A DNA stretch of 64,000 nt from an uncultured Alloprevotella sp. (GCA_944322325.1 CALUOQ010000006.1:1-64000); one strand, 5' to 3'; positions 1 to 8,821 are shown, counted from the stretch's first letter. Numbers and translations are program-made. The notes: generated from the sequence alone by a model not told the origin.

Positions 1-62
1 GTTTCCTTGATTCCCATGCCGGCCGCATAACATCTTAAAATGTTTTTGATTCGTTTATCCAT
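1..62 (-). CDS. istA: IS21-family transposase IstA, N-terminal fragment cut by window edge
   Basis: Reading leftward from an ATG at 62-60, the frame stays open to the window edge and gives 20 residues beginning MDKRIKNILRCYAAGMGIKE. This looks like the start of the IstA transposase helix-turn-helix region. IstA is the DDE transposase that cuts and joins IS21 ends with help from the ATPase IstB. The call is strengthened by about 24-bp direct repeats at 151-245, because IS21 elements carry several transposase-binding repeats just outside istA. The rest of istA and istB would lie to the left, outside the window. An IS481 or other HTH transposase is a weaker alternative. Confidence 0.55.
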   Translation of the reverse strand, partial: MDKRIKNILRCYAAGMGIKE

Positions 63-150
63 TTGTATAGATTTTATCATTATCCCCGTTACACCAGGAC
101 TCGGGCACTCAAATCTACACAAAAAAATCTATAACAATAGGTGAGCTAAG

Positions 151-246
151 TGGTCAATACTATTTTGGCCAGAAGGGTCAATCATATTGTGGCCAAAGGG
201 GACAATCCTGCTTGGCCAAAAGGGTCAAAGTCGCGTGGCTTTTCCA
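151..246. repeat. Multiple end repeats of an IS21-like element
   Basis: Four imperfect units start at 152, 176, 200 and 223. They follow the pattern GGTCAAT, a spacer, TTGGCC, then AAA, with a spacing of 23-24 bp; the last unit is degenerate. Such stacked repeats near one end are typical of IS21-type transposase binding sites. The outer boundary of the element is not certain; it may be the CA at 245-246. No target duplication can be checked because the other end is outside the window. Confidence 0.55.
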
Positions 247-333
247 CCTTATGCCAATTTGTTCCATCCGAAGCCAAACTCTCTGACTGTCAGCGAGAAT
301 ACTCAAATTTGCTTTATTCTGCGTTTTATCCTA

Positions 334-414
334 TTATTTTGTCACAGAACCCGTTTCTGCGTATATCTCAAGCCATTTTTGGCGCATCCGTATTTTTCGT
401 ATTTCTTCTTTCAT
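334..414 (-). pseudogene. Transposase N-terminal scrap
   Basis: A 26-codon frame runs from ATG 414-412 to TAA 336-334. It starts MKEEIRKIRMRQKWLEIYAE, which resembles the first helix of IS3/IS481-type transposases. Further along the same strand another frame holds LTVREFGFGWNKLA, which could be the continuation after a frameshift. This suggests an older broken transposase next to the IS21 end. The evidence is composition and motif only. Confidence 0.3.
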
Positions 415-594
415 GCTACGAAGGTACAGATAAAAATTAGCCTATAAAAGGAAAAAGTGTAGCGTATCTATTGATACTTTACAAATTATCGTATCAATAT
501 ATTGGCGGACTATCAGTAATTGGTTATTTGTCAATATCTATTTCTGATAAGGAAATACCGGGGAAAAGCACCCTGACAAAAAACGCTTGGGCAC
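415..594. other. AT-rich intergenic stretch beside the IS remnant
   Basis: I see no gene here. On the minus strand, TACCTTCG at 425-418 is one base off the TAnnTTTG promoter box and could have driven the transposase scrap. The base composition is clearly more AT-rich than the chromosomal genes to the right, which fits mobile-element DNA. Confidence 0.4.
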
Positions 595-637
595 GAAAAA
601 GGCTGCGCGCCGCGGTAAGTCCGCCTAGCGCGCAGCC
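595..637 (-). terminator. Intrinsic terminator of the S9 peptidase operon
   Basis: A perfect 10-bp stem GGCTGCGCGC (601-610) pairs with 628-637 around a 17-nt loop. On the minus strand it is followed by a T5 run (plus-strand A run at 596-600). It lies about 40 bp downstream of the peptidase stop codon. Confidence 0.8.
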
Positions 638-675
638 TGCTATTACGGGATATGACTTATCGAAGAAGCCTTGCC

Positions 676-3156
676 CTATTTGGGTCCGCCGACGGTGTCG
701 TCGGGAAACAGGGAGCTCCACCAAGCGCCATCACCTTTGAGCCACTTGTCCATCCAAGCGAAGATGGCGTCCTGCCATTCGAGGCGCTTTTTGTGATTAG
801 TGATAACGTGGTTCTCGCCGTCGACCTGCACGAGCGACACGGGTCGTCCCAAAATGCGCAGCGCCGTGAAAAGTTGCAGGCTCTCGGTGGGCGGTACGTT
901 GGTATCCACCGTGCCGTGAATGAGCAGCAAGGGCGTATGAATCTTGTCGGCGTGGAACAGGGGTGACTGCTCGACATAGAGGTCCGGACGGTTCCAGGGG
1001 AAGCTGCCGTACTGCGCGCCTTCGCCGTAACTGTAGCCCCAGTACCCCCCACCCCAGTAGCTGGCGATGTTGCTGATGCCGGCGTGCGAAACGGCGGCGG
1101 CAAAGAGGTCCGTCTGAGTCTGCAAGTACTGCGTCATGAAGCCGCCGTATGAAGCCCCCATACAGCCCACACGCTCGGGGTCGACAAAGACGTGCGTGGC
1201 GAGGAACTGCTTTGTGCCCTCGATGATGTCGTCGGCCGTGCGCTTGCCCCAGGCGTTGACGTGGCGAGCGGCAAATTCCTGGCCGTAGCCGATGGTGCCG
1301 CTGGGCTCGACCACGTAAACCACATAACCGTGGGAGGCGAACACTTGGAAGGGATACTGGAACTCGAGTACGCGCGACGTCGGCGTGCAGCCGCCGTAGT
1401 AGTAAACAAGCAGCGGGTACTTCTTGCTCTCGTCGAAGTCGGGCGGCAGGTAGTAGAAACCATGAATCGTGTCGCCGGCCGTCGAACGGAAATCCCAGTC
1501 GTGGCAAGCACCGATGCGGACGCCCTCGGTCAGGCGGTCGAAGTCGACCTCACCGATGCGCTCGGTCTTAGGCTTCTGGCGGTCCAGCTCACAACGATAG
1601 AGGTCGCGGGCACGCGTGGCCGTCTGACCGAAGAACACGGCCGTCCGCCCGTCGTGGCTGACGCTATATCCCTGCACGTAGCTGACGGGAAGCTCGTAGC
1701 GCAGCGGCTGGGCGCCGTCCTTGAGGGAGAGCTTGTAGAGCGTCTGGTCGCAGCCGTCGGTCGCCGTAAAGCAGAGGTCGCCCGTGCCGGGGAGCACGCG
1801 GTAGCCTTCCACCGAGGGGGCGAAGCGGGGCAGCAGCGGGCGCACCGTGCGCGCAGCGAGATCGTAGAGATACAGGCGGTTGTCGAACACGCTGGGCGTC
1901 TGGCCCTCGGCCACTTCACTACCCACGCCGTCGAAAGCGGAGGGCGAAGCCTTCACGACCAGACTGCGGCCGTCGGTCGTATAGACCGCACCGCCGAGAT
2001 AAGCGGTGTCGGCAAGCACCGTATCGACAGCCAGTGTGCGGGCGTCGATTTCGACCATCGTCGTGCGGTCGAACGGACGGCGGGACAGGTCGCGGCGCGA
2101 GTAGCTGACGAGCAGGCGACGGCTGTCGGGCGAGATGTCGTTGAGCCAGGCGCTCGTGCTGCCGAAGGTCAGGCGCTGCATCAGTCCGCTGGCCAGGTCG
2201 TAGCGATAGAGCGCGCTGCGGTTGCGCCAGCCGGGCATACGGTCGTCAGGCTGCTGGACCTGCTTGAGCGACCCACTGGCACCGGGACCGTCCTGACCGA
2301 CGGAGAAAATCAGGAAGCTCTCGTCCGGCGCCATCGTGAAGCCACCCGAAGGCAGCCCCGTAGCGACGACCGTTTCAAGACCGGTGGCGGGGTCGTGCGT
2401 GACAAGCTGACGGCCGGCGGCTACCTGGCGCGTAAAGTAAACGACGTCGCGACGGGGCATCCAACGCCAGTCCACGTACTCGTCGCGCTGCATGAGGTAG
2501 CGGCCCGTAGCGGTCTCGGTCAGCGTGGTCCGCCACAGGTTGGAACCGTCGCGACGCGTCTCGTAATAGCTGGTGATGAGGTATTTGCCCGACGGCGACA
2601 GGCTCACACTGCGGTAGCGCGGACCGTACATCATGTCCTCCATCGAGTAGAAGTGCGGCGCGTCGGCACTGACTGACAGTCCTTTAAGATCGTCACCCTC
2701 AATCTGGACGCGGAACGTGTCGGCGGACGTCTTGGGCGACAGGGCGACGATACGCACTTCGCGGATGCCCGGTGCGAGCTTCAGTTCGCCCTTGATTTCG
2801 TCCTCACCGAGATAGGCCTTGTACTTCTTCAGTCCGTCGGCCTTCAGCTTAGCTCTGACGAAGCGCGAGTTCTGGAGGGGGAACGAGAACACACGCAGCG
2901 TACCCCCCTCGGAGCCCGACAACGCGTCACCGCGCTTCACGGTCGTACTGGCCTTGTCGGGCTCAAAACGTGAAGGCTTATTCATGTTCATGAACTCGTC
3001 GACGTCGAACGCCTTACGCTTCATGTCGAGCGAATCGGTGCGGTAGGGTTCACCGAGCTCGAACGTGCGGAGCAGCTGGGCTTGCTCCACGGCGATGGTG
3101 TCGGCCCTGAGGCCTACGGCACACAACGCCAGAGTACAGAGAATCACTCTTTTCAT
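676..3156 (-). CDS. S9 family prolyl oligopeptidase-type serine peptidase
   Basis: 826 residues with an N-terminal signal peptide (basic MKRV, a hydrophobic stretch, then LRADT), so the enzyme is probably periplasmic. The middle part fits a beta-propeller of the DPP-IV/acylaminoacyl-peptidase type. The C-terminal alpha/beta hydrolase carries the nucleophile in GASYGG (Ser about 669), an Asp in HGTVDTNVP (about 751) and a His in GENHV (about 783), so the catalytic triad is complete. The family removes dipeptides or cleaves short peptides, often after proline; the exact specificity is not readable here. Its ATG overlaps the stop of the upstream nuclease-helicase gene by ATGA (3153-3156). This predicts translational coupling and places it last in the mltF-like/helicase/peptidase operon. 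Confidence 0.9.
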   Translation of the reverse strand: MKRVILCTLALCAVGLRADTIAVEQAQLLRTFELGEPYRTDSLDMKRKAFDVDEFMNMNKPSRFEPDKASTTVKRGDALSGSEGGTLRVFSFPLQNSRFVRAKLKADGLKKYKAYLGEDEIKGELKLAPGIREVRIVALSPKTSADTFRVQIEGDDLKGLSVSADAPHFYSMEDMMYGPRYRSVSLSPSGKYLITSYYETRRDGSNLWRTTLTETATGRYLMQRDEYVDWRWMPRRDVVYFTRQVAAGRQLVTHDPATGLETVVATGLPSGGFTMAPDESFLIFSVGQDGPGASGSLKQVQQPDDRMPGWRNRSALYRYDLASGLMQRLTFGSTSAWLNDISPDSRRLLVSYSRRDLSRRPFDRTTMVEIDARTLAVDTVLADTAYLGGAVYTTDGRSLVVKASPSAFDGVGSEVAEGQTPSVFDNRLYLYDLAARTVRPLLPRFAPSVEGYRVLPGTGDLCFTATDGCDQTLYKLSLKDGAQPLRYELPVSYVQGYSVSHDGRTAVFFGQTATRARDLYRCELDRQKPKTERIGEVDFDRLTEGVRIGACHDWDFRSTAGDTIHGFYYLPPDFDESKKYPLLVYYYGGCTPTSRVLEFQYPFQVFASHGYVVYVVEPSGTIGYGQEFAARHVNAWGKRTADDIIEGTKQFLATHVFVDPERVGCMGASYGGFMTQYLQTQTDLFAAAVSHAGISNIASYWGGGYWGYSYGEGAQYGSFPWNRPDLYVEQSPLFHADKIHTPLLLIHGTVDTNVPPTESLQLFTALRILGRPVSLVQVDGENHVITNHKKRLEWQDAIFAWMDKWLKGDGAWWSSLFPDDTVGGPK

Positions 3157-6100
3157 GGTGTACTGGGGTTAAAATGATGAATAAATGAGTAATCAATAGG
3201 GGTTGTCTCGGCGAGCAATGCACGATAGACTGGGCTGGCCGAGAGAAGGGCGCCGTGGCCGACAACAATCAGTTGCAACCGCGCCCGCGTGAGGGCGACG
3301 TTGAGCTTGCGGTCGACGGTCGCACCGTCTATCGTCTCCGTCGAGGAGAGCAGTTGCAGCTGATAGGGATAGCGGACGGTGGTGCCAAAAAGGATGTGGT
3401 CGCGCTGGCTGCCCTGAAAGCACTCCACTGTGTCGACAGTGATGTGCTCACAGCCCGGGAGGTGGCGGGCAGCCAAGCTACGGCGCACGGCGGTAATCTG
3501 ACCGCGGAAGGGAACAATCACACCGACCTGGGCGGCTGGATCGAACGGCAGGCCGCTGCGTGCATACAGGCGATAAAGCGTTTCAACCAAAGCCGCTATC
3601 ACTTCGGCCTCGGCGGGATTGACTTTGTTGTTTTCGGCAGGCAATCCAGGCACGACGTCGACAAAGCCCAGACGCGCCGATGCCACGGCGCGCATCAGGG
3701 CGTCATCCGACGGGGCAAACGGCAAGGGCCCGTCCTGGTGGGGCAAGGGCACCGGACGTAGCCGGTCGCCATAGAACAAGTGCGAGGCGACACGACTAAT
3801 GTCGCCGTGCATACGCCCTTGGCGGTCCAGCATGGCCCAGCAGCGGTCGTCGCCCGCTGCCTGCGCCTGACGAAGCAACCGCTCGAAGAGGGAGCGCGAC
3901 AAATCGGTCAGTCCGATACGGCGAAGCCACTCGTCGCGCACCACGGTTGACGCCGGGGACTGCATGACAACAGCGGGCAACTGCCGATGGTCGCCTATCA
4001 TCACGAATTTGCGTATCGCAGGCTCTCCATCCGGGGCACAACAAAGCAGACCGAGTAACTGCGGCTCGAGTATCTGGGCCGCCTCGTCGACGATGGCCGC
4101 GGTGAATCTCTTCAAGCGGAAGAGTTCGGCGTGTGCGGTCAGTGTAGCAACCGTACCGACGACAACCGGCACAGCCGCAAGCCGGTCGCGCAATGCGACG
4201 AGCCGTTCATCGCCGGCCGCCCAGTTAGGAAGCAACCGACTGCGGTAAGGCTCGGCACAGGTCTGCTCGGCGCCGATGCGCACATAGTCTACGCCGGACG
4301 TTACGGCCGAAAGCATGTGGCAGATTTCATCCACCGCCCGGTTGGTGTAGGCCGTCAGCAACAGACACGCATCGGGGGCTTCGGCACGCTCAAGCAGGAA
4401 CTCCTCCACCATGGCGCGGAGGGCCACATTGGTTTTCCCGGTACCAGGCGGTCCGACCAGCAGGAAAAAGTCCTCGGCTTGCTTGGCCGCAAGGACGATG
4501 GCGTCGATGGTCGCATTTAGGTAACGGCCACAGAGACGAACGTCGCGATTCGTGCGCGGACGACGTTGCCCAAGCAGCAGTTGCCGGCGCTCGTCGGGTG
4601 CAGTAAGAAACTGATACAAACCGCGATAGCACTGCGTAAAGGTGGTGTCGGAGCTGTCGCGCTCCATGGCATAACGGCTATCGGGGGGCAACACGGCTCG
4701 GTTGCGTTGCGCATAAGCCAAGCGAACTACAAGCCGATCGGCCGTCAGACGCTCGACATAGGCACGAAACAGCTGACGGTTCGTCACGTTGTCGCCGGGC
4801 GTATTGCGTTCGTAGAGCTGCACCATCTCGCCTTCGTTGAAGTTAGGCAAAACGTCGGGGCCACCTTCCGGAAGGGCGAAAGTCAGTCGCTCAATAGCTC
4901 CGTTGCCGGACAATTCACACAGACGAAGCCCCTCCAGCGCATCCCCGGCCGACAATTTCGCCGCCATGCCCTCGCGCCACACACGAGCAAATCCACGGGT
5001 CGAATCGGGACGGTTGTCGCCCGTCTTGCTCAGGAACTGCTCCCGCTCAAGAAAGGCCAAGAATGCTTGGAAATAACGTCCTGACAAACAAGGTTTACCC
5101 TTGACTACGCTCGCGCTTTGCTGAAAAACCGTGCAAATACGTTCGAGCGACGGACGGAGGTAATTGTCGAACAGTCGGCCGGTCATGTCGTTTTCGTTCA
5201 GTGTCTCCACTGTCAACTGAGACAACATCTGTGCGAACCCACCCTGTCGCAGCCGGCGTTCCATGTAGACGATGGCATTACGCAACGCCATGGCGCGGGC
5301 TACCTCGTCGCCCGACGAACGCTCATCGTAGAGCAACGGATAACGCGAATAGAGCAAAAACGTGCGAACCTGGGAATAAGGAAGTCCGAAATTATAATGG
5401 AGGATGGCTTTGTACAGTGCCATCTGCAACGTGTGCTCCGGTCGTGGACGCGGGGGGTGGCCGAAGTCGTCGGCACGGCCGCTTTTCAGCTCCACTACAT
5501 TGCGATGGTCAAGGCTCATCACGTCGAGCCGGCCGCGCAGCCCCATGGCTTCGCAGATGAAGGAGGGTTCCAGCACCAACGATTCGCGCGACAAACCTAC
5601 CTCGGGACGCTCAAAACGGTGGTCAACCGCATCGCGGATGTGCTGATAGTGGTCATAGGCATCGCGAACATAGCCCTCTCCTACTTTATCCGCAAGGGCC
5701 ACATACTCCAACAAGGATTCGCCAAAGTGCTTCTTCACTGCCCGCTTGAACCCCTCGGCAAAATCGTCCGACGGAGCGCCGTTCACGCAATCATCCATGA
5801 AGCTGTTGGCCGCATTTCCCAAGAGAATGGGCAAAGTGACATCGTGCGGCGTAAATTTCGAGAGCAGATAATTGAACGGATGGCTGCCATAGGGCTTCAC
5901 ACAGGCCGCAAGCGCACTGACATCCAGCAGAAAATCGGGGTCGAGCACAATCATAGTGGGATGCAATTCCTGTCCCTGACAAGTGTAGTCCAGCACATTG
6001 ATTTGCGTACTTGGCTCGGCCTGATGAAGAATAGCGTCGTCCGGCTGACAGATAACCCGATATGTCATCGCCTGCGCAGCGTCCGTCGCTATGGTCAGCA

Positions 6101-6542
6101 GTGAGTCATCCTCGACCTGTACAACCGTCAGCCGAAGGCAGGTCGAACGCGGCACAACCCCTGCCGCGCCGGGAACGGGCGCAGCGATGCGCATGTCCAA
6201 GTCGGCCGGAAGCGACTCATCGTATAAATCGGCCACCCAGTGACAAAGCACGGCCCAATCCTGCCGATAATCTTCCTCACAGCCAACCGCCTCGCCTGCA
6301 AGGACCCGCCGCACGTGGCGCCGGACATGGTCCACCGGACGAATGTCCAACGAATGCGCTCGACAAAGGGCATACAGTCGGGAAAACAATCCGGAGAACT
6401 CCGTCGGGAAATCCTCGGTCTCGGCGATGCACACCCGGCGTAACAGTTCGTTCAGGCTCAGATAGCGTGACTTCAAACTGAGACTGCGGTCCGACAGCGA
6501 CCGCAATTCGTCGAACAATAAGGCGGCTTTACGGTTGCTCAT
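3153..6542 (-). CDS. Dna2-like nuclease-helicase (Cas4/RecB-type nuclease plus SF1 helicase)
   Basis: 1129 residues. The N-terminal half holds a PD-(D/E)XK nuclease signature: GRLD (Asp about 340), ELKSG (Glu 351, Lys 353) and QMALY (Gln 373), the pattern of RecB, Cas4 and Dna2 nucleases. The C-terminal half is a superfamily 1 helicase: Walker A GPPGTGKT (697-704), Walker B VDEAAQ (about 818), GDHRQLPAV, a VDTVECFQGSQRD motif and a final VALTRARLQLIVVG motif typical of Dna2/Upf1-like enzymes. It most likely processes flaps or DNA ends in repair or replication. It overlaps the upstream lytic transglycosylase gene by 14 bp and the downstream peptidase start by 4 bp. A role in defence is possible for such fusions, but nothing beside it supports that. 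Confidence 0.85.
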   Translation of the reverse strand: MSNRKAALLFDELRSLSDRSLSLKSRYLSLNELLRRVCIAETEDFPTEFSGLFSRLYALCRAHSLDIRPVDHVRRHVRRVLAGEAVGCEEDYRQDWAVLCHWVADLYDESLPADLDMRIAAPVPGAAGVVPRSTCLRLTVVQVEDDSLLTIATDAAQAMTYRVICQPDDAILHQAEPSTQINVLDYTCQGQELHPTMIVLDPDFLLDVSALAACVKPYGSHPFNYLLSKFTPHDVTLPILLGNAANSFMDDCVNGAPSDDFAEGFKRAVKKHFGESLLEYVALADKVGEGYVRDAYDHYQHIRDAVDHRFERPEVGLSRESLVLEPSFICEAMGLRGRLDVMSLDHRNVVELKSGRADDFGHPPRPRPEHTLQMALYKAILHYNFGLPYSQVRTFLLYSRYPLLYDERSSGDEVARAMALRNAIVYMERRLRQGGFAQMLSQLTVETLNENDMTGRLFDNYLRPSLERICTVFQQSASVVKGKPCLSGRYFQAFLAFLEREQFLSKTGDNRPDSTRGFARVWREGMAAKLSAGDALEGLRLCELSGNGAIERLTFALPEGGPDVLPNFNEGEMVQLYERNTPGDNVTNRQLFRAYVERLTADRLVVRLAYAQRNRAVLPPDSRYAMERDSSDTTFTQCYRGLYQFLTAPDERRQLLLGQRRPRTNRDVRLCGRYLNATIDAIVLAAKQAEDFFLLVGPPGTGKTNVALRAMVEEFLLERAEAPDACLLLTAYTNRAVDEICHMLSAVTSGVDYVRIGAEQTCAEPYRSRLLPNWAAGDERLVALRDRLAAVPVVVGTVATLTAHAELFRLKRFTAAIVDEAAQILEPQLLGLLCCAPDGEPAIRKFVMIGDHRQLPAVVMQSPASTVVRDEWLRRIGLTDLSRSLFERLLRQAQAAGDDRCWAMLDRQGRMHGDISRVASHLFYGDRLRPVPLPHQDGPLPFAPSDDALMRAVASARLGFVDVVPGLPAENNKVNPAEAEVIAALVETLYRLYARSGLPFDPAAQVGVIVPFRGQITAVRRSLAARHLPGCEHITVDTVECFQGSQRDHILFGTTVRYPYQLQLLSSTETIDGATVDRKLNVALTRARLQLIVVGHGALLSASPVYRALLAETTPIDYSFIHHFNPSTP

Positions 6543-7764
6543 CTATATTGAAGGCTTCGTCGTCCGGTTGCAGGATTTCCACTTTCCGCACAAAACGGTT
6601 TTTCTTCCGCGACCGGATCGGCGAGGAATACAGTGACGACGAGGAAGAGGCGACACCGCGTCCCGGCGTGCCGCCATAGGAACGCCAGAGGTCCATGATG
6701 GAAGCCACGTAGTTATACGTCTCGTCACCAATCATGTAACCATATTTCACCACGGGGTCACGATAATACTTGGGCAAGCTCAGGCCACGGACGAAGAAGC
6801 TCACATCCAACCAAGAAGTAGGATTTTTACCGTATTTGCGGCAGAGCGCCATGGCGTCGCGGATGTGAAAATAGCCACCGTTGTAGGCAGCCAAAACGAA
6901 CTTGATGCGCTCAGCCCCATCGCGCACTTCGCGAAAGCTCTCGGAGAGCTCACGGATATACCGCGCAGCGGCGGCTATGTTTTCCGCAGGCTGATGCACA
7001 AGGTTGGGACTGAGCCCGAGGTGTTGCGCCGTGGTGGGCATGATTTGCATCAGCCCCTGCGCGCCGGCCCACGACACGGCGTCGGGGTCGAAGCCAGACT
7101 CTTGGTAGCACTGAGCGGCTATGAGCTTCCAATCCCACCCCGTCACACGCGCAGCGGCCTTGAAATGTTGATCGTAGGGGGATATGATTCCCTGGGAGCG
7201 AGACAGGTAGCGCGCCCGTACCTTGCGGCGGACCTGACTGCGCTCTTTCTGCTGCGTACGTTCCTCGGCAGTCAGTTTTTTACCGAGCCCCGGCGTGTAC
7301 CAACTTCTCAAGGCTTTGGCCAACAAGGGAGTATCATGACGAACGGCCCACGAAGTGCTGTCGGACGCATTGACTGGCCCACAAGAAACTAAATCTGCTT
7401 TTCCAATGTCCGTAAAAGTAAGCGGATAGGCGACGATGTCAACATCGCCCCGCTCGAGAGTCTGCATCAATTCCAGCGTATCACGGCACAACTCGACACG
7501 CAGACGGGCACCGATATGCTGGGCGAAATGCGTGGCCAGGAGGTACTGATAACCCAATATCTGACCGTGGTAATCGTAGTAAGTATCCGGTCCGCTAACC
7601 GTAGCGACAATCAATTCTCCTGTCTCCTGTATCTGGTCGAGGTCATAAGTTGAAGTCTCGGGTTCAGGCACCGCAACGAAAGCCGCATTGTCATGCGATT
7701 CTGCCTCTTTGCGACAAGCCGAGCACAATAACACTAAGAGAACAAAAAGAAGATGATTTCTCAA
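6529..7764 (-). CDS. MltF-like membrane-bound lytic murein transglycosylase (lipoprotein)
   Basis: 411 residues. A TTG start at 7764 is directly preceded in frame by TAA, so no longer form exists; it gives a lipoprotein signal with Cys 17 in CSAC. Residues roughly 45-170 resemble a solute-binding domain (ELIVATVSGPDTYY). The C-terminal half is a soluble lytic transglycosylase domain with the catalytic Glu in YQESGFDP, then GLMQIMPTTA and FVLAAYNGG. The enzyme cleaves peptidoglycan to 1,6-anhydro-muropeptides at the outer or inner membrane face. A TAACTTTG promoter box at 7791-7784 lies only about 20 bp upstream, so it is the first gene of the operon with the Dna2-like enzyme and the S9 peptidase. 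Confidence 0.85.
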   Translation of the reverse strand: MRNHLLFVLLVLLCSACRKEAESHDNAAFVAVPEPETSTYDLDQIQETGELIVATVSGPDTYYDYHGQILGYQYLLATHFAQHIGARLRVELCRDTLELMQTLERGDVDIVAYPLTFTDIGKADLVSCGPVNASDSTSWAVRHDTPLLAKALRSWYTPGLGKKLTAEERTQQKERSQVRRKVRARYLSRSQGIISPYDQHFKAAARVTGWDWKLIAAQCYQESGFDPDAVSWAGAQGLMQIMPTTAQHLGLSPNLVHQPAENIAAAARYIRELSESFREVRDGAERIKFVLAAYNGGYFHIRDAMALCRKYGKNPTSWLDVSFFVRGLSLPKYYRDPVVKYGYMIGDETYNYVASIMDLWRSYGGTPGRGVASSSSSLYSSPIRSRKKNRFVRKVEILQPDDEAFNIDEQP

Positions 7765-7771
7765 TTATTCG

Positions 7772-7779
7772 TACTTTTG
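7772..7779 (+). promoter_or_regulatory. Promoter -7 box for the Dabb gene
   Basis: TACTTTTG matches TAnnTTTG and leaves a leader of about 33 nt before the ATG at 7818. It overlaps the expected start site of the opposite promoter. Confidence 0.7.
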
Positions 7780-7783
7780 CAGG

Positions 7784-7791
7784 CAAAGTTA
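7784..7791 (-). promoter_or_regulatory. Promoter -7 box for the lytic transglycosylase operon
   Basis: TAACTTTG on the minus strand matches the Bacteroidota sigma factor -7 consensus TAnnTTTG and sits 20 bp before the TTG start. It faces the plus-strand box at 7772-7779 across two bases, so both promoters compete for the same DNA. Confidence 0.75.
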
Positions 7792-7817
7792 CAACTATTC
7801 TACAAATTCTTTAAGTC

Positions 7818-8117
7818 ATGGTAAAGCATATTGTACTCTTTCAACTCAAAGTCGAGTTGCCCGCAGAAACACGCAGTAAGGTCGCCACGGATTTTAAGGT
7901 CGGTATTGAAAAACTGCCTGCCGTCATTCCCTTTATCCGCCAGATTGAGGTGGGTTTCAATATCAACAGCGACGAGACGTGGGATATATGTCTGAACGCG
8001 ACGTTTGACACGCTCGACGATGTACGTGCCTACGCCGTTCACCCAAGCCACACGGCGGTGGCCGGCGCCTTAAAACCCTACCTCTCCGGACGCAGTTGTG
8101 TCGACTACACAGTCTGA
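7818..8117 (+). CDS. Dabb family (stress-responsive alpha/beta barrel) protein
   Basis: 99 residues beginning MVKHIVLFQLK, the typical first strand of the Dabb (dimeric alpha-beta barrel) fold. It ends with the HPSHTAVAGALKPYL helix and a VDYTV strand, so it is full length for the family. These small cytoplasmic proteins form dimers. Some members act on polyketide or aromatic compounds, but most bacterial ones have no known reaction. It has its own promoter and is a single-gene unit transcribed away from the lytic transglycosylase operon. Function is unknown beyond the fold. Confidence 0.85.
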   Translation: MVKHIVLFQLKVELPAETRSKVATDFKVGIEKLPAVIPFIRQIEVGFNINSDETWDICLNATFDTLDDVRAYAVHPSHTAVAGALKPYLSGRSCVDYTV

Positions 8118-8120
8118 TGA

Positions 8121-8167
8121 AAAAAGAAAAATCCCGGCCAATCCTATGACTAAGGTTGGTCGGGATT
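8121..8167 (-). terminator. Terminator of the conserved hypothetical gene (possibly bidirectional)
   Basis: A 14-bp stem pairs 8130-8143 with 8154-8167 (two G-T pairs). On the minus strand it runs into a T-rich tract (plus-strand A run 8121-8131). It lies between two convergent genes and may also stop the Dabb transcript. Confidence 0.7.
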
Positions 8168-8191
8168 AGAACTGGATTTCTTTTCTCAAAC

Positions 8192-8821
8192 TTACTCGCC
8201 GTCGAAATACTGTCCATCGAAAATGGGTGAGTCGACAGCAGGGGCTGGCGCTTCAACCTCAGGAGCCGACGGAAGATTATCGCCCAAGAAACGATAAGTG
8301 AAATTATTTCCTCGGGATGAGGGGAATTGGCTGCGAAGGTCGACGTCCTGCCGATTCTTCAGGTGGTCGACGATGCGCTCGTAGCAATGCTGCGCACTCT
8401 CGGCCTTTACGTAAGCCGAGAAACGAGTATCCTGATACTGAAATTTGGATGTGCCAGGGATGGGAATAACGCGCTTGAACACAATCGTGCCCATATACCA
8501 ACCGGACCGCTGTTGCGTAAGCAAGCTTTGCTTGGTCTCCTTCCGTATAACCGGTTCTGAAACTTCCGCCGCAGCCTGTGCTTTTTTGTTCATTTTGAAG
8601 TCTGCCAGCGTCGCAGCCGTCGTCTTTATCAAAATAAAGTAAACACGCGGGCGCACCTTGTAGCGCTTGGGATATGGCATATCACTTGCGGCGTAGTCCT
8701 GAAGATCTGCGACTAATTCTGGCGTAATGTGAATATCGGGAATGGTTGTCAAGAAATCTACAACTTCGTTCACACTGTGAGTTAAGGCCTCCTGGTCAAA
8801 GTAACGAACGTACAAATTCAT
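8192..8821 (-). CDS. Conserved Bacteroidales protein of unknown function
   Basis: 209 residues from the chosen ATG at 8821, where MNLYVRYFDQEAL matches the start I recall for this Bacteroidales family. An in-frame ATG at 8866 would add 15 residues (MFFRITISEKARIAF) that look like leader sequence. There is no signal peptide or membrane segment. The centre has a region rich in Ala, Lys and Glu, followed by GWYMGTIVFKR, PGTSKFQYQDTRFSAYVKAES and HLKNRQDVDLRSQFPSSRG, which look like a compact beta-rich domain. The C-terminal tail (from about residue 180) is acidic and Pro-rich. It is followed by a clear terminator. I do not know its function. Confidence 0.7.
   Translation of the reverse strand: MNLYVRYFDQEALTHSVNEVVDFLTTIPDIHITPELVADLQDYAASDMPYPKRYKVRPRVYFILIKTTAATLADFKMNKKAQAAAEVSEPVIRKETKQSLLTQQRSGWYMGTIVFKRVIPIPGTSKFQYQDTRFSAYVKAESAQHCYERIVDHLKNRQDVDLRSQFPSSRGNNFTYRFLGDNLPSAPEVEAPAPAVDSPIFDGQYFDGE

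Noticed and set aside
151-246. CRISPR or operator array near the left end
   Set aside because: The 24-bp units fit IS21 end repeats beside istA better, and there are no spacers of constant length.
1192-2676. 494-residue plus-strand frame opposite the S9 peptidase
   Set aside because: Antisense shadow of a well-supported gene in GC-rich DNA; no recognisable domain.
3153-6542. Defence island centred on the nuclease-helicase
   Set aside because: Neighbours are housekeeping or envelope genes; no restriction, toxin or other defence partners.
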